Shown here: one piece after another, positions 63,766-64,000 of the stretch | How positions within the stretch are numbered: position 1 is the stretch's first letter | How the letters are laid out: every line of letters begins with the position of its first letter | The notes under the pieces: model-generated | Database searches by the model: none | The model's input: the letters and a program-made list of their open reading frames with translations, nothing else | What the model was told of the DNA's origin: nothing | Made by a program: the position numbers and the translations under genes | Origin: Metabacillus endolithicus | Lineage (GTDB): Bacteria > Bacillota > Bacilli > Bacillales > Bacillaceae | DNA: 64,000 nucleotides | Direction of reading: 5' to 3' | Assembly: GCF_023078335.1 (NCBI RefSeq) | Contig: NZ_CP095550.1 | Span: 3,082,001 to 3,146,000, forward strand

Positions 63766-63889
63766 CAAAAAAGAGACTCTGTGTATAAATACACAGAGTC
63801 TTATAGTTTGTGTAGGACGAAACAGATAACTAGAGAAATTGGTAACGCTTGCAAAAAAGCGTTAAATTCCTAGGGACACTTTATCGTGT
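63766..63889 (-). ncRNA. Candidate structured RNA with own promoter and terminator
   Basis: On the reverse strand a promoter TTTACA (63924-63919), 17 bp, TATCAT (63901-63896) predicts a transcript from about 63889. It folds into a closing stem GTGT-(CCCT)-AGGA with TCCTACAC (63879-63868 with 63817-63810), an inner stem AACGCTT/AAGCGTT (63863-63844), and a terminator AGACTCTGTGTAT/ACACAGAGTCT followed by CTTTTTT (63801-63766). It has no coding frame. It may be a free small RNA or a leader of the gene at 63199-63618. The right edge beyond 63925 is noncoding as far as seen. Confidence 0.5.
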
Positions 63890-64000
63890 ACCTATATGAT
63901 ACTATAATCATCAAGGGTTGTAAATATTCTGTTTATTAATTTTACTATTTGTTTTAAAGTAATGTTTGTCCTCATATTTATTAGCATCTACTTAGAAAGG

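Noticed and set aside
63842..63855. A second cre site in TGGTAACGCTTGCA
   Set aside because: Two mismatches to the consensus at fixed positions, and the sequence is explained by the RNA hairpin.
1..64000. Prophage, transposon or genomic island
   Set aside because: No integrase, transposase, terminal repeats, tRNA attachment site or phage genes are seen, and gene order follows B. subtilis-type blocks.

Overview
The window is a low-GC chromosomal segment from a spore-forming member of the Bacillaceae. The evidence is strong AGGAGG-type ribosome binding sites, hairpin plus T-run terminators, a KinB-type sporulation kinase, small proteins of spore-protein type, and gene blocks that match Bacillus subtilis: the yfkM-K-J-I-H-F block at 58.0-62.6 kb, nos next to a yflJ-type gene at 43-44 kb, yfiB-yfiC, natAB with natR/natK, a ytrA/ytrB-type operon and yfmR. 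I see no phage, IS element, tRNA, rRNA or CRISPR array.

Layout. 1-3.7 kb: sugar ABC importer (binding protein, double ATPase, permease). 4.1-6.4 kb: polar amino acid ABC importer. 6.7-9.2 kb: aspartate kinase, fructokinase. 9.2-14.3 kb: two small reverse-strand genes, three tandem paralogues of the MpsC/DUF2294 family with one unknown gene, and a KinB-like kinase. 14.7-17.6 kb: a 3D-domain cell-wall protein, a 52-bp repeat array, and a fosmidomycin-resistance-type exporter. 17.7-22.1 kb: natBA diverging from natRK, and a CBO0543-family membrane protein. 22.4-26.0 kb: heterodimeric ABC exporter. 26.1-32.0 kb: GlpP antiterminator with its terminator-bearing leader, a UgpCAEB-type glycerol-3-phosphate/glycerophosphodiester importer, and GlpQ. 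32.3-38.9 kb: alanine/sodium symporter, small spore-type gene, Ytr-like ABC operon with a perfect palindromic operator, HemAT-like oxygen transducer. 39.1-44.2 kb: ABC-F protein, an 820-bp higher-order repeat, an MTHFS-domain protein, bacterial NO synthase, YflJ. 44.6-51.4 kb: chemotaxis transducer, MFS exporter, DUF1992 protein, lipoprotein, CrtI-like oxidoreductase, alpha/beta hydrolase. 51.4-57.0 kb: Opp-type five-gene importer with a consensus CcpA (cre) site, which points to a carbohydrate ligand. 57.2 kb: second 52-bp repeat array. 57.4-64 kb: acetyltransferase, yfk block, OsmC protein, GSP26-type protein, and a candidate structured RNA.

Three themes stand out. (1) Two distant arrays share a 52-bp period and a common architecture; their 10-nt inverted arms differ in sequence, but the pairing is kept by compensatory changes, as expected for a conserved hairpin element. 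A third array, built of 21-bp subunits in 103-bp units, is a different class. (2) Several regulatory switches can be read directly: the GlpP leader, direct repeats at a 21-bp pitch between natA and natR, the palindrome before the ytrA-like gene, and the cre site. (3) Nine genes carry ten single-base frameshifts, most in or next to short homopolymers, with the reading frame intact on both sides. This is the signature of sequencing or assembly indels rather than gene decay, so those genes should be read as probably functional.
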